A stretch of 64,000 nucleotides of DNA from Patiria miniata (GCF_015706575.1 NW_024037051.1:14419016-14483015), one strand, 5' to 3'; counted from the stretch's first letter, positions 1-13,697 are shown. The notes: generated by a model not told the origin, from the letters alone. Numbers and translations: made by a program.

Positions 1-2348
1 GATGAATGGGCCAACCCGCATGCAAATCGGCAGGTCGATAGACCCGAAACTTTTGGAGAAAATCCCAGAAGTAGCAGCGGATGCCCCTTCTTTCGCTTTT
101 GTGCAGTAAGTCCCATAGGGAGGCCTGTCAGCGCCAACCCGCCTGGCTCCCATGTATCGCAGCCTGAAGGTACCTTAACCTGGATGGATCTGGACAAACA
201 CGGTGCCATTTTGAAGCGGATGAATGGGCCAACCCGCATGCAAATCGGCAGGTCGATAGACCCGAAACTTTTGGAGAAAATCCCAGAAGTAGCAGCGGAT
301 ACCCCTTCTTTCGCTTTTGTGCAGTAAGTCCCATAGGGAGGCCTGTCAGCGCCAACCCGCCTGGCTCCCATGTATCGCAGCCTGAAGGTACCTTAACCTG
401 GATGGATCTGGACAAACTTGGTACCATTTTGAAGCGGATGAATGGGCCAACCCGCAAGCAAATCGGCAGGTCGATAGACCCGAAACTTTTGGAGAAAATC
501 CCAGAAGTAGCAGCGGATGCCCTTCTTTCGCTTTTGTGCAGTAAGTCCCATAGGCAGGCTGTCAGCGCCAACCCCGCCTGGCTCCCATGTATCGCAGCCT
601 GAAGGTACCTTAAACCTGGATGGATCTGGAAAACTCGGTACCATTTGAAGCGGATGAATGGGCCAACCCGCATGCATATCGCAGGTCGATAGACCCAAAA
701 CTTTCGAGAAAAATCCAGAAGTAGTAGCGGATGCCCTTCTTTCGCTTTTGTGCAGAAGTCCATAGGGAGGCCTGTCAGCGCCAACCCGCATGGCTGCCAT
801 GTATCGCAGCCTGAAGGTACCTTAACCTGGATGGATCTGGACACAAACTCGGTACCATTGTGAAGCGGATGAATGGGCCAACCTGCATGCAAATCGGCAG
901 GTCGATAGACCCGAAACTTTGGAGAAAATCCCAGAAGTAGCAGCGGATGCCCCTTCTTTCGCTTTTGTGCAGTAAGTCCCATAGGGAGGCCTGTCAGCGC
1001 CAACCCGCCTGGCTCCCATGTATCGCAGCCTGAAGGTACCTTAACCTGGATGGATCTGGACAAACTCGGAACCATTTTGAAACGGATGAATAGGCCAACC
1101 GGCATGCAAATCGGCAGGTCGATAGACGCGAAACTTATGGAGAAAATCCCAGAAGTAGCAGCGGATGCCCCTTCTTTCGCTTTTGTGCAGTAAGTCCCAT
1201 AGGAGGCCTGTCAGCGCCAACCCGCCTGGCTCCCATGTATCGCAGCCTGTAGGTACCTTAACCTGCATGGATCTGGACAAACTCGGTACCATTTTGAAGC
1301 GGATGAGGGGCCAACCCGCATTCAAATCGGCAGGTCGGTAGACCCGAAAACTTTTGGAGAAAAAAACTAGAAGTAGCAGCGGATGCCCCTTCTTTCGCTT
1401 TTGTGCAGTAAGTCCCATAGGGGGCCTGTCAGCGCCAACCCGCATGGCTCCATGTATCGCAGCCTGAAGGTACCTTAACCTGGATGGATCTGGACAAACT
1501 CGGTACCATTTTTGAAGCGGATGAATGGGCCATCCCGCATGCAAATCGGCAGGTCGATAGACCCGAAAACTTTTTGGAAGAAATCCCAGAAAGTAGCAGC
1601 GGATGCCCCTTCTTTCGCTTTTGTGCAGTAAGTCCCATAGGGAGGCCTGTCAGCGCCAACCGCCGGCTCCCATGTATCGCAGCCTGAAGGTACCTTAACC
1701 TGGATGGATCTGGACAAACTCGGTACCATTTGAAGCGGAAGAATGGGCCAACCGCATGCAAATCGCAGGTCGATAGGACCCGAAACTTTGGAGAAAATCC
1801 CAGAGGTAGTAGCGGATGCCCCTTCTTTCCCTTTGTGCAGTAAGTCCCTTAGGGAGGCATGTCAGCTCCAACCCGCCTGGCTCCCATGTATCGCAGCCTG
1901 AAGGTACCTTAACCTGGATGGATCTGGACAAAGCTCGGTACCATTTTGAAGCGGTGAATATGCCAACCGGCATGCAAATCGGCAGGTCGATAGACCCGAA
2001 ACTTTTGGAGAAAAAGCCCAGAAGTAGCAGCGGATGCCCCTTCTTTCGCTTTTGTGCAGTAAGTCCCATAGGAGGCCTGTTCAGCGCCAACCCGCCTGGC
2101 TCCCATGTATCGCAGCCTGAAGGTACCTAACCTAGATGGATCTGGACAAACTCGGAACCATTTTGAAGCGGATGAATGGGCCAACCGCATGCAAATCGGC
2201 AGGTCGATAGACCCGAAACTTTGGAGAAAATCCCAGAAGTAGTAGCGATGACCCTTCTTTCGCTTTTGTGCAGTAGTCCCATAGGGAGGCCTGTCAGCGC
2301 CAACCGCCTGGCTCCCAGTATCGGAGATGAAGGTACCTTAACCTGGAT
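1..2348 (-). repeat. 218-bp satellite array, reverse orientation, low-quality block
   Basis: About 11 head-to-tail copies of the window's main satellite, read here as the reverse complement of the unit in the neighbouring array. Each copy shows the same landmarks: GGTACCTTAACCTGGATGG, then CGGATGAATGGGCCAACC, then CAAATCGGCAGGTCGATAG, then TTTCGCTTTTGTGCAGTAAG. Copies are peppered with single-base insertions and deletions, often in homopolymers (for example near 1340-1370, 1560-1580 and 1935-1960). This is much more than in arrays far from gaps and suggests poorly polished sequence at a contig end. The long reading frames on both strands are by-products of a stop-poor repeat and are not genes. 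Confidence 0.95.
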
Positions 2349-2848
2349 NNNNNNNNNNNNNNNNNNNNNNNNNNNNNNNNNNNNNNNNNNNNNNNNNNNN
2401 NNNNNNNNNNNNNNNNNNNNNNNNNNNNNNNNNNNNNNNNNNNNNNNNNNNNNNNNNNNNNNNNNNNNNNNNNNNNNNNNNNNNNNNNNNNNNNNNNNNN
2501 NNNNNNNNNNNNNNNNNNNNNNNNNNNNNNNNNNNNNNNNNNNNNNNNNNNNNNNNNNNNNNNNNNNNNNNNNNNNNNNNNNNNNNNNNNNNNNNNNNNN
2601 NNNNNNNNNNNNNNNNNNNNNNNNNNNNNNNNNNNNNNNNNNNNNNNNNNNNNNNNNNNNNNNNNNNNNNNNNNNNNNNNNNNNNNNNNNNNNNNNNNNN
2701 NNNNNNNNNNNNNNNNNNNNNNNNNNNNNNNNNNNNNNNNNNNNNNNNNNNNNNNNNNNNNNNNNNNNNNNNNNNNNNNNNNNNNNNNNNNNNNNNNNNN
2801 NNNNNNNNNNNNNNNNNNNNNNNNNNNNNNNNNNNNNNNNNNNNNNNN
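2349..2848. other. Assembly gap (500 N)
   Basis: Exactly 500 N, so a placeholder rather than a measured length. The satellite switches from reverse to forward orientation across it, so the true junction is unknown and the join may be a scaffolding choice. Confidence 0.99.
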
Positions 2849-5800
2849 CTTCAGGCTGCGATACATGGGAGCCATGCGGGTTGGCGCTGACAGGCCCCCT
2901 ATGGGACTTACTGCACAAAAGCGAAAGAAGGGGCATCCGCTGCTACTTCTGGGATTTTCTCCAAAAGTTTCGGGTCTATCGACCTGCCGATTTGCGTGCG
3001 GTTGGCCAATTCATCCGCTTCAAAATGGTAACGAGTTTGTTCAGATCCATCCAGGTTAAGGTACCTTCAGGCTAAGATACTGGGAGCCATGCGGGTTGGC
3101 GCCGACAGGCCTCCCTATGGGACTTACTGCACAAAAGCGAAAGAAGGGGCATCCGCTGCTACTTCTAGATTTTCTCCAAAAGTTTCGGGTCTATCGACCT
3201 GCCGATTTGCATGCTGGTTGGCCCATTCATCCGCTTCAAAATGGTACCGAGTTTGTCCAGATCCATCCAAGTTAAGGTACCTTCAGGCTGCGATACATGG
3301 GAGCCATGCTGGTTGGCGCTAACAGGCCTCCCTATGGGACTTACTGCACAAAAGCGAAAGAAGGGGCATCCGCTAATACTTCTGGGATTTTCTCCAAAAG
3401 TTTCTGGTCTACCGACCTGCCGATTTGCATGCGGGTTGGCCCATTCATCCGCTTCAAAATGGTACCGAGTTTTTCCAGATCCATCCAGGTTAAGGGTACC
3501 TTCAGGCTGCGATACATGGGAGCCATGCGGGTTGGCGCTGACAGGCCTCCCTATGGGACTTACTGCACAAAAGCGAAAGAAGGGGCATCCGCTGCTTCTT
3601 CTGGGATTTTCTCCAAAAGTTTCGGGTGTATCGACCTGCCGATTTGCATGCGGGTTGGCCCATTCATCCGCTTCAAATGGTACCGAGTTTGTCCAGATCC
3701 ATCCAGGTTAAGGTACACAAAGCGAAAGAAGGGGCAATCCGCTGCTTCTTCTGGGATTTTCTCCAAAAGTTTCGGGTCTATCGACCTGCCGATTTGCATG
3801 CGGGTTGGCCCATTCATCCGCTTCAAAATGGTACCGAGTTTGTCCAGATCCATCCAGGTTAAGGTACCTTCAGGCTGCGATACATGAAAGCCATGCGGGT
3901 TGGCGCTGACAGGCCTCCCTATGGGACTTACTGCACAAAAGCGAAAGAGGGGCATCCGCTGCTACCTCTGTGATTTTCTCCAAAAGTTTCGGGTCTGTCG
4001 ACCTGCCGATTTGCATGCGGGTTGGCCCATTCATCCGCTTCAAAATGGCACCGAGTTGTCCAGATCCATCCAGGTTAAAGTACCTTCAGGCTGCGATACA
4101 TGGGAGCCATGCGGGTTGGCGCTGACAGGCCTCCCTATGGGACTTACTTCCAAAAAGCGAAAGAAGGGGCATCCGCTGCTACTTCTCGATTTTCTCCAAA
4201 AGTTTCGGGTCTATCGACCTGCCGATTCCCATGCGGGTTGGCCCATTCATCCGCTTCAAAATGGTACCGTGTTTGTCCAGATCCATCCAGGTTAAGGTAC
4301 CTTCAGGCTGCGATACATGGGAGCCATGCGTTGGCGCTTGACAGGCCTCCCTATGGGACTTACTGCACAAAAGCGAAAGAAGGGCCATCCGCTGCTACTT
4401 CTGGGATTATCTCCAAAAGTTTCAATCTATCGACCTACCGATTTGCATGCGGGTTGGCCCATTCATCCGCTTCAAAATGGTACCGAGTTTGTCCAGATCC
4501 ATACAGGTTAAGGTACCTTCAGGCTGCAAACATGGGAGCCATGCGGTTGGCGCTGACAGGCCTCCCTATGGGACTTACTTCAAAAAAAGCGAAAGAAGGG
4601 GCATCCGCTGCTACTTCTAGGATTTTCTCCAAATGTTTTCGGGTCTATCGACCTGCCGATTTGCATGCGGGTTGGCCCATTCATCCGCTTCAAAATGGTA
4701 CCGAGTTTGTCCAGATCCATCCAGGTTAAGGTACCTTCAGGCTGCGATACATGGAGCCATGCGGGTTCGCGCTGATAGGCCTCCCTATGCGACTTAATGC
4801 ACAAAAGCGAAAGAAGGGGCATCCGCTACTCCTTCAGGGATTTTCTCCAAAAGTTTCGGGTCTATCGACCTGCCGATTTGTGCATGCGGATTGACCCCCA
4901 TCATCCGCTCAAATGGTACCGAGTTTGTCCAGATCCATCCAGTTTAGGTACCTTCAGGCTGCGATACATGGGAGCCATGCGGGTTGGCGCTGACAGGCCT
5001 CCCTATGGGACCTTACTGCACAAAAGCGAAAGAAGGGCATCCGCTGCTACTTCTAGGATTTTCTCCAAACGTTTCGGTCTATCGACCTGCCGATTTGCAT
5101 GCGGTTGGCCCATTCATCCGCTTCAAAATGGTACCGAGTTTGTCCAGATCCATGCAGGTAAAGTACCTTCAGGCTGCGATACATGGGAGCCATGCGGGTT
5201 CGCGCTGACAGGCCTCCCTATGCGACTTTACTGCACAAAAGCGAAAGAAGGGGCATCCGCTACTACTTCTGAGATTTTCTCCAAAGTTTCGGGTCTATCG
5301 ATCTTCCGATTTGCATGCGGGTTGACCCATTCATCCGCTTCAAAATGGTACCGAGTTTGTCCAGATCCATCCAGGTTAAGGTACCTTCAGGCTGCGATAC
5401 ATGGGAGCCATGCGGGTTGGCGCTGACAGGCCTCCCTATGGGACTTACTGCACAAAAGCGAAAGAAGGGGCATCCGCTGCTACTTCTGGGATTTTCTCCA
5501 AAAGTTTCGGGTCTATCGACCTGCCGATTTGCGTGCAGGTTGGCCAATTCATCCGCTTCAAAAATGGTAACGAGTTTGTTCAGATCCATCCAGGTTAAGG
5601 TACCTTCAGGCTAAGATACTTGGGAGCCATGCGGGTTGGCGCCGACAGGCCTCCCTATGGGACTTACTGCACAAAAGCGAAAGAAGGGGCATACGCTGCT
5701 ACTTCTAGGATTTTCTCCAAAAGTTTCGGTCTATCGACCTGCCGATTTGCATGCTGGTTGGCCCATTCATCCGCTTCAAAATGGTACCGAGTTTGTCCAG

Positions 5801-7489
5801 ATCCATCCAAGTTAAGGTACCTTCAGGCTGCGATACATGGAGCCATGCTGGGTTGGCGCTAACAGGCCTCCCTATGGGACTTACTGCACAAAAGCGAAAG
5901 AAGGGGCATCCGCTACTACTTCTGGGATTTTCTCCAAAAGTTTCTGGTCTACCGACCTGCCGATTTGCATGCGGGTTGGCCCATTCATCCGCTTCAAAAT
6001 GTACCGAGTTTGTCCAGATCCATCCAGGTTAAGGTACCTTCAGGCTGCGATACATGGGAGCCATGCGGGTTGGCGCTGACAGGCCTCCCTATGGGACTTA
6101 CTGCACAAAAGCGAAAGAAGGGCATCCGCTGCTTCTTCTGGGATTTTCTCCAAAAGTTTCGGGTGTATCGACTGCCGATTTGCATGCGGGTTGGCCCATT
6201 CATCCGCTTCAAAATGGTACCGAGTTTGTCCAGATCCATCCAGGTTAAGGTACACAAAAGCGAAAGAAGGGGCATCCGCTGCTTCTTCTGGGATTTTCTC
6301 CAAAGTTTCGGGTCTATCGACCTGCCGATTTGCATGCGGGTTGGCCCATTCATCCGCTTCAAAATGGTACCGAGTTTTGTCCAGATCCATCCAGGTTAAG
6401 GTACCTTCAGGCTGCGATACATGAAAGCCATGCGGTTGGCGCTGACAGGCCTCCCTATGGGACTTACTGCACAAAAGCGAAAGAGGGGCATCCGCTGCTA
6501 CCTCTGTGATTTTCTCCAAAAGTTTCGGGTCTGTCGACCTGCCGATTTGCATGCGGGTTGGCCCATTCATCCGCTTCAAAATGGCACCGAGTTTGTCCAG
6601 ATCCATCCAGGTTAAAGTACCTTCAGGCTGCGATACATGGGAGCCATGCGGGTTGGCGCTGACAGGCCTCCCTATGGGACTTACTTCAAAAAAGCGAAAG
6701 AAGGGGCATCCGCTGCTACTTCTCGGTTTTCTCCAAAAGTTTCGGGTCTATCGACCTGCCGATTCCCATGCGGGTTGGCCCATTCATCCGCTTCAAAATG
6801 GTACCGTGTTTGTCCAGATCCATCCAGGTTAAGGTACCTTCAGGCTGCGATACATGGGAGCCATGCGGGTTGGCGCTGACAGGCCTCCCTATGGGACTTA
6901 CTGCACAAAAGCGAAAGAAGGGCCATCCGCTGCTACTTCTCTGGATTATCTCCAAAAGTTTCAAATCTATCGACCTACCGATTTGCATGCGGGTTGGCCC
7001 ATTCATTCCGCTTCAAAATGGTACCGAGTTTGTCCAGATCCATACAGGTTAAGGTACCTTCAGGCTGCAAAACATGGGAGCCATGCGGTTGGCGCTGACA
7101 GCCTCCCTATGGGACTTACTTTCAAAAAAGCGAAAGAAGGGGCATCCGCTGCTACTTCTAGGATTTTCTCCAAATGTTTCGGGTCTATCGACCTGCCGAT
7201 TTGCATGCGGGTTGGCCCATTCATCCGCTTCAAAATGGTACCGAGTTTGTCCAGATCCATCCAGGTTAAGGTACCTTCAGGCTGCGATACATGGGAGCCA
7301 TGCGGGTTCGCGCTGATAGGCCTCCCTATGCGACTTAATGCACAAAAGCGAAAGAAGGGGCATCCGCTACTCCTTCAGGGATTTTTCTCCAAAAGTTTCG
7401 GGTCTATCGACCTGCCGATTTGCATGCGGATTTGACCCATTCATCCGCTTCAAATGGTACCGAGTTTGTCCAGATCCATCCAGGTTAAG
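2849..7489 (+). repeat. Higher-order duplication inside the satellite (blocks of 2.5 and 2.1 kb)
   Basis: The block 2849-5383 is repeated at 5384-7489, and a third copy starts at about 7490. Shared private variants appear in the same order: a unit with GGTAACGAGTTTGTTCAG, the next unit beginning with GGCTAAGATAC, a unit reading GTTCTGGTCTACC or TTTCTGGTCTACC, a truncated unit where GTTAAGGTAC runs straight into ACAAA(A)GCGAAAG, a unit with CTGTGATTTTC, a unit with CCGATTCCCATGC, and a unit with GCGACTTAATGC. The first block has two extra units (near 4948 and 5165). This could be a genuine higher-order repeat or an assembly stutter. Confidence 0.8.
3712..3861 (+). repeat. Truncated satellite unit (~147 bp, ~72-bp deletion)
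   Basis: In this unit GTTAAGGTAC is followed directly by ACAAAGCGAAAG. The first ~72 bp of the normal unit, from the CTTCAGGCTGCG start to the end of GGACTTACTGC, are missing. The same truncated unit is found again at about 6248-6398 in the second higher-order block, so the deletion happened once and was then copied. Confidence 0.85.
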
Positions 7490-10400
7490 GTACCTTCAGG
7501 CTGCGATACATGGGAGCCATGCGGGTTGGCGCTGACAGGCCTCCCTATGGGACTTACTGCACAAAAGCGAAAGAAGGGGCATCCGCTGCTACTTCTGGGA
7601 TTTTCTCCAAAAGTTTCGGGTCTATCGACCTGCCGATTTGCATGCAGGTTGGCCAATTCATCCGCTTCAAAATGGTAACGAGTTTGTTCAGATCCATCCA
7701 GGTTAAGGTACCTTCAGGCTAAGATACTTGGGAGCCATGCGGGTTGGCGCCGACAGGCCTCCCTATGGGACTTACTGCACAAAGCGAAAGAAGGGGCATC
7801 CGCTGCTACTTCTGGGATTTTCTCCAAAAGTTTCGGGTCTATCGACCTGCCGATTTGCATGCGGGTTGGCCCATTCATCCGCTTCAAAATGGCACCGAGT
7901 TTGTCCAGATCCATCCTGGATAAGGTACCTTCAGGCTGCGATACATGGGAGCCATGCGGGTTGGCGCTGACAGGCCTCCCTATGGGACTTACTGCACAAA
8001 ACGAAAGAAGGGGCATCCGCTGCTACTTCTGGGATTTTCTCCAAAAGTTTCGGGTCTATCGACCTGCCGATTTGCATGCGGGTTGGCCCATTCATCCGCT
8101 TCAAAATGGTACCGAGTTGTCCAGATCCATCTAGGTTAAGGTACCTTCAGGCTGCGATACATGGGAGCCATGCGGGTTGGCGCTGACAGGCCTCCCTATG
8201 GACTTACTGCACAAAAGCAGAAGAAGGGGCATCCGCTACTACTTCCGAATTTTCTCCAAAAGTTTCGGGTCTATCGAGCTGCCGATTTGCATGCGGGTTG
8301 GCCCATTCATCCGCTTCAAAATGGTACCGAGTTTGTCCAGATCCATCTAAGTTAAGGTACCTTCAGGCTGCGATACATGGGAGCCATGCGGGTTGGCGCT
8401 GACAGGCCTCCCTATGGGACTTACTGCACAAAAGCGCAAGAAGGGGCATCCGCTGCTACTTCTGGGATTTTCTCCAAAGTTTCGGGTCTATCGACCTGCC
8501 GATTTGCATGCGGGTTGGCCAATTCATCTGCTTCAAAATGGTACCGAGTTTGTCTAGATCCATGCAGGTTAAGGTACCTTCAGGCTGCGATACATGGGAG
8601 CCATGCGGTTGGCGCTGACAGGCCTCCTATGGGACTTACTGCACAAAAGCGAAAGAAGGGGCATCCGCTGCTACTTCTAGGATTTTCTCCAAACGTTTCG
8701 GGTCTATCGACCTGCCGATTTGCATGCGGGTTGGCCCATTCATCCGCTTCAAAATGGTACCGAGTTTGTCCAGATCCATGCAGGTAAAGGTACCTTCAGG
8801 CTGCGATACATGGGAGCCATGCGGTTTGGCGCAGACAGGCCTCCCTATGGGACTTACTGCACAAAAGAGAAAGAAGGGGCATCCGATGCTACTTCTAGGA
8901 TTTTCTCCAAAAGTTTGGGTTCTATCGACCTGCCGATTTGCATGCGGATTGGCCCATTCATCCGCTTCAAAATGGTACCGAGTTTGTCCAGATCCATGCA
9001 GGTTAAGGTACCTTCAGGCTGCGATACATGGGAGCCATGCGGGTTGGCGCTGACAGGCCTCCCTATGGGACTTACTGGCACAAAAGCGAAAGAAGGGGCA
9101 TCCGCTGCTACTTCTAAGATTTTCTCCAAAAGTTTCGGGGCTATCAACCTGCCGATTTTCATGCGGGTTGGCCCATTCATCCGCTTCAAAATGGTACCGA
9201 GTTTGTCCAGATCCATGCAGGTTAAGGTACCTTCAGGCTGCGATACATGGGAGCCATGCGGGTTGGCGCTGACAGGCCTCCCTATGGGACTTACTGCACA
9301 AAAGCGGAAGAAGGGCCATCCGCTGCTACTTCTGGAATTTTCTCCAAAAAGTTCCGGTCTATCGACCTGCCGATTTGCATGCGGGTTGGCCCATTCATCC
9401 GCTTCAAAATGGTACCGAGTTTGTCCAGATCCATCTAGGTTAAGGTACCTTCAGGCTGCGATACATGGGAGCCATGCGGGTTGGCGCTGACAGGCCTCCC
9501 TATGGGACTTACTGCACAAAAGAGAAAGAAGGGGCATCCGCTGCTACTTCTGGGATTTTCTCCAAAGTTTCGGGGGTCGATCGACTTTCGATTTGCATGC
9601 AGGTTGGCCCATTCATCCGCTTCAAAATGGTACCGAGTTTGTCCAGATCCATGCAGGTTAGGTACCTTCAGGCTTCGATACATGGGAGTCATGCGGGTTG
9701 GCGCTGACAGGCCTCCCTATGGGACTTACTGCACAAAAGCGAAAGAGGGGCATCCGCTGCTACTTCTAGGATTTTCTCCAAAGTTTTGGGTCTACCGACC
9801 TGCCAATTTGTATTCGGGTTGGCCCATTCATCTGCTTCAAAATGGTACCGAGTTTGTCCAGATCCATCCAGGTTAAGGTACCTTCAGGCTGCGATACATG
9901 GGAGCCATGCGGGTTGTCGCTGACAGGCCTCCCTATGGGACTTACTGCACAAAAGCGAAAGAAGGGGCATCCGCTGCTACTTCTGGGATTTTCTCCAACA
10001 GTTTCGGGTCTATCGACCTGCCGATTTTGCATGCGGGTTGGCCCATTCATCCGCTTCAAAATGGTACCGAGTTTGTCCAGATCCATGCAGGTTAAGGTAC
10101 CTTCAGGCTGCGATACATGGGAGCCATGCGGGTTGTCGCTGACAGGCCTCCCTATGGGACTTACTGCACAAAAGCGGAAGAAGGGCCATCCGCTGCTACT
10201 TCTGGAATTTTCTCCAAAAGTTGCAGGTCTATCGACCTGCCGATTTGCATGCGGGTTGGCCCATTCATCCGCTTCAAAATGGTACCGAGTTTGTCCAGAT
10301 CCATGCAGGTAAAGGTACCTTCAGGCTGCGATACATGGGAGCCATGCGGGTTGGCGCTGACAGGCCTCCCTATGGGACTTACTGCACAAAAGCGAAAGAA

Positions 10401-13400
10401 GGGGCATCCGCTGCTACTTCTAGGATTTTCTCCAAAAGTTTCGGGTCTATCGACCTGCCGATTTGTATTCGGGTTGGCCCATTCATCCGCTTCAAAATGG
10501 TACCGAGTTTGTCCAGATCCATCCAGGTTAAGGTACCTTCAGGCTGCGATACATGGGAGCCATGCGGGTTGGCGCTGACAGGCCTCCCTATGGGACTTAC
10601 TGCACAAAGGCGAAAGAAGGGGCATCTGCTGCTACTTCTGGGATTTTCTCCAACAGTTTCGGGTCTATCGACCTGCCGATTCGCATGCGGGTTGGCCCAT
10701 TCATCCGCTTCAAAATGGTACCGAGTTTGTCCAGATCCATGCAGGTTAAGGTACCTTCAGGCTGCGATACATGGGAGCCATGCGGGTTGGCGCTGACAGG
10801 CCTCCCTATGGGACTTACTGCACAAAAGCGAAAGAAGGGGCATCCGCTGCTACTTCTAGTATTTTCTCCAAAAGTTTCGGGGCTATCAACCTGCCGATTT
10901 GCATGCGGGTTGGCCCATTCATCCGCTTCAAAATGGTACCGAGTTTGTCCAGATCCATGCAGGTTAAGGTACCTTCAGGCTGCGATACATGGGAGCCATG
11001 CGGGTTGGCGCTGACAGGCCTCCCTATGGGACTTACTGCACAAAAGCGAAAGAAGGGGCATCCGCTGCTACTTCTGGGATTTTCTCCAAAAGTTGCAGGT
11101 CTATCGACCTGCCGATTTGCATGCGGGTTGGCCCATTCATCCGCTTCAAAATGGTACCGAGTTTGTCCAGATCCATGCAGGTTAAGGTAACTTCAGGCTG
11201 CGATACATGGGAGCCATGCGGGTTGGCGCTGACAGGCCTCCCTATGGGACTTACTGCACAAAAGCGAAAGAAGGGGCATCCGCTACTACTTCTGGGATTT
11301 TCTTCAAAAGTTTCGGGTCTATCGACCTGCCGATTTGCATGCAGGTTGGCCCATTCATCCGCTTCAGAATGGTACCGAGTTTGTCCAGATCCATCCAGGT
11401 TAAGGTACCTTCAGGCTGCGATACATGGGAGCCATGCGGGTTGGCGCTGACAGGCCTCCCTATGGGACTTACTGCACAAAAGCGAAAGAAGGGGCATCCG
11501 CTACTACTTCTCGGATTTTCTTCAAAAGTTTCGGGTCTTTCGACCTGCCGATTTGCATGCGGGTTGGCCCATTCATCCGCTTCAGAATGGTACCGAGTTT
11601 GTCCAGATCCATCCAGGTTAAGGTACCTTCAGGCTGCGATAAATGGGAGCCATGCGGGTTTGGCGCTGACAGGCCTCCCTATGGGACTTCCTGCACAAAA
11701 GCGAAAGAAGGGGCATCCGCTGCTACTTCTGGGATTTTCTCCAAAACGTTTCGGGTCTATCGACCTGCCGATTTGCATGCGGGTTGGCCCATTCATCTGC
11801 TTCAAAATGGTACCGAGTTTGTCCAGATCCATCTAGGTTAAGGTACCTTCAGGCTGCGATACATTGGAGCCATGCGGGTTGGCGCTGACAGGCCTCCCTA
11901 TGGGACTTACTGCACAAAAGCGAAAGAAGTGGCATCCGCTGCTACTTCTGGGATTTTCTCCAAAAGTTGCAGGTCTATCGACCTGCCGATTTGCATGCGG
12001 GTTGGCCCATTCATCCGCTTCAAAATGGTACCGTTTTGTCCAGATAATGCAGGTAAAGGTACCTTCAGGCTGCGATACATGGGAGCCATGCGGGTTGGCG
12101 CTGACAGGCCTCCCTATGAGACTTACTGCACAAAAGCGAAAGAAGGGGCATCCGCTGCTACTTCTGGGATTTTTCCAAAAAGTTTCGGGTCTATCGACCT
12201 GCCGATTTGCATGCGGGTTGGCCCATTCATCCGCTTCAAAATGGTATCAAGTTTGTCCAGATCCATGCAGGTTAAGGTACCTTCAGGCTGCGATACATGG
12301 GAGCCATGCGGGTTGGCGCTGACAGGCCTCCCTATGGGACTTACTGCACAAAAGCGAAAGAAGGGGCATCTGCTGCTACTTCTGGATTTTCTCCAAAATT
12401 TTCGGGTCTATCGACCTGCCGATTTGCATGCGGGTTGGCCCATTCATCCGCTTCAAAATGGTACCGAGTTTGTCCAGATCCATGCAGGTTAAGGTACCGT
12501 CAGGCTGCGATACATGGGAGCCATGCGGGTTGGCGCTGACAGGCCTCCCTATGGGACTTACTGCACAAAAGCGAAAGAAGGGGCATCTGCTGCTACTTCT
12601 GGATTTTCTCCAAAAGTTTCGGGTCTATCGACCTGCCGATTTGCATGCAGGTTAAGGTACCTTCAGGCTGCGATACATGGGAGCCATGCGGGTTGGCGCT
12701 GACAGGCCTCCCTATGGGACTTTACTGCACAAAAGCGAAAGAAGTGGCATCCGCTACTACTTCTGGGATTTTCTTCAAAAGTTTCGCGTCTATCGACCTG
12801 CCGATTTGCATGCGGGTTGGCCCATTCATCCGCTTCAGAATGGTACCGAGTTTGTCCAGATCCATCCAGGTTAAGGTACCTTCAGGCTGCGATACATGGG
12901 AGCCATGCGGGTTGGCGCTGACAGGCCTCCCTATGGGACTTACTGCACAAAAGCGAAAGAAGGGGCATCCGCTGCTACTTCTGGGATTTTTCCAAAAAGT
13001 TTCGGGTCTATCGACCTGCCGATTTGCATGCGGGTTGGCCCATTCATCCGCTTCAAAATGGTACCGAGTTTGTCCAGATCCATCTAGGTTAAGGTACCTT
13101 CAGGCTGCGATTAATGGGAGCCATGCGGGTTGGCGCTGACAGGCGTCCCTATGGGACTTACTGCACAATAGCGAAAGAAGGGGCATCCGCTGCTACTTCT
13201 GGGATTTTCTCCAAAAGTTGCAGGTCTATCGACCTGCCGATTTGCATGCGGGTTGGCCCATTCATCCGCTTCAAAATTGTACCGAGTTTGTCCAGATCCA
13301 TGCAGGTTAAGGTACCGTCAGGCTGCGATACATGGGAGCCATGCGGGTTGGCGCTGACAGGCCTCCCTATGGGACTTACTGCACAAAAGCGAAAGAAGGG

Positions 13401-13697
13401 GCATCTGCTGCTACTTCTGGGATTTTCTCCAAAAGTTTCGGGTCTATCGACCTGCCGATTTGCATGCAGGTTAAGGTACCTTCAGGCTGCGATACATGGG
13501 AGCCATGCGGGTTGGCGCTGACAGGCCTCCCTATGGGACTTACTGCACAAAAGCGAAAGAAGTGGCATCCGCTACTACTTCTGAGATTTTCTTCAAAAGT
13601 TTCGAATCTATCGACCTGCCGATTTGCATGCGGGTTGGCCCATTCATCCGCTTCAGAATGGTACCGAGTTTGTCCAGATCCATCTAGGTAAAGGTAC

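Larger units (their letters stand above)
2849..13697 (+). repeat. 218-bp satellite array, forward orientation
   Basis: About 50 tandem units with a modal period of 218 bp. A unit runs from GGTACCTTCAGGCTGCGATA through GGCGCTGACAGGCCTCCC, CACAAAAGCGAAAGAAGG, GGGATTTTCTCC, TTTCGGGTCTATCGACCTGC and CCCATTCATCCGCTTC to CCAGATCCATCCAGGTTAAG. GGTACC occurs twice per unit, 33 bp apart, and CATGCGGGTTGGC occurs twice, about 123 bp apart. Some units are 164 bp (near 12650 and 13470) or about 147 bp (near 3715 and 6250). Because 218 is not a multiple of 3, frames rotate from unit to unit, so the 60-300 codon ORFs are not credible genes. The right end is interrupted at a GGTAC site by the minus-strand retroelement. 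I see no link to a known RNA gene. Confidence 0.97.

Noticed and set aside
2127..3075. Long ORFs running through the N gaps (also at 18749-19938 and 36010-36848)
   Set aside because: The apparent length comes from translating N. The flanking residues are satellite in unrelated frames.
128..13691. Dozens of overlapping 60-300 codon ORFs on both strands of the satellite, with recurring peptides
   Set aside because: The repeat has few stops in any frame, and a 218-bp period rotates the frame each unit. ORFs of the same peptide appear in all three frames and both strands and end at the same unit-internal TAA. There is no codon-level conservation and no start context, so these are not genes.
2849..13697. 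CRISPR-like array because of regular repeats
   Set aside because: Units are contiguous 218-bp tandem copies with no short repeat/unique spacer alternation, and the retroelement and tRNA-Leu primer site indicate eukaryotic DNA.
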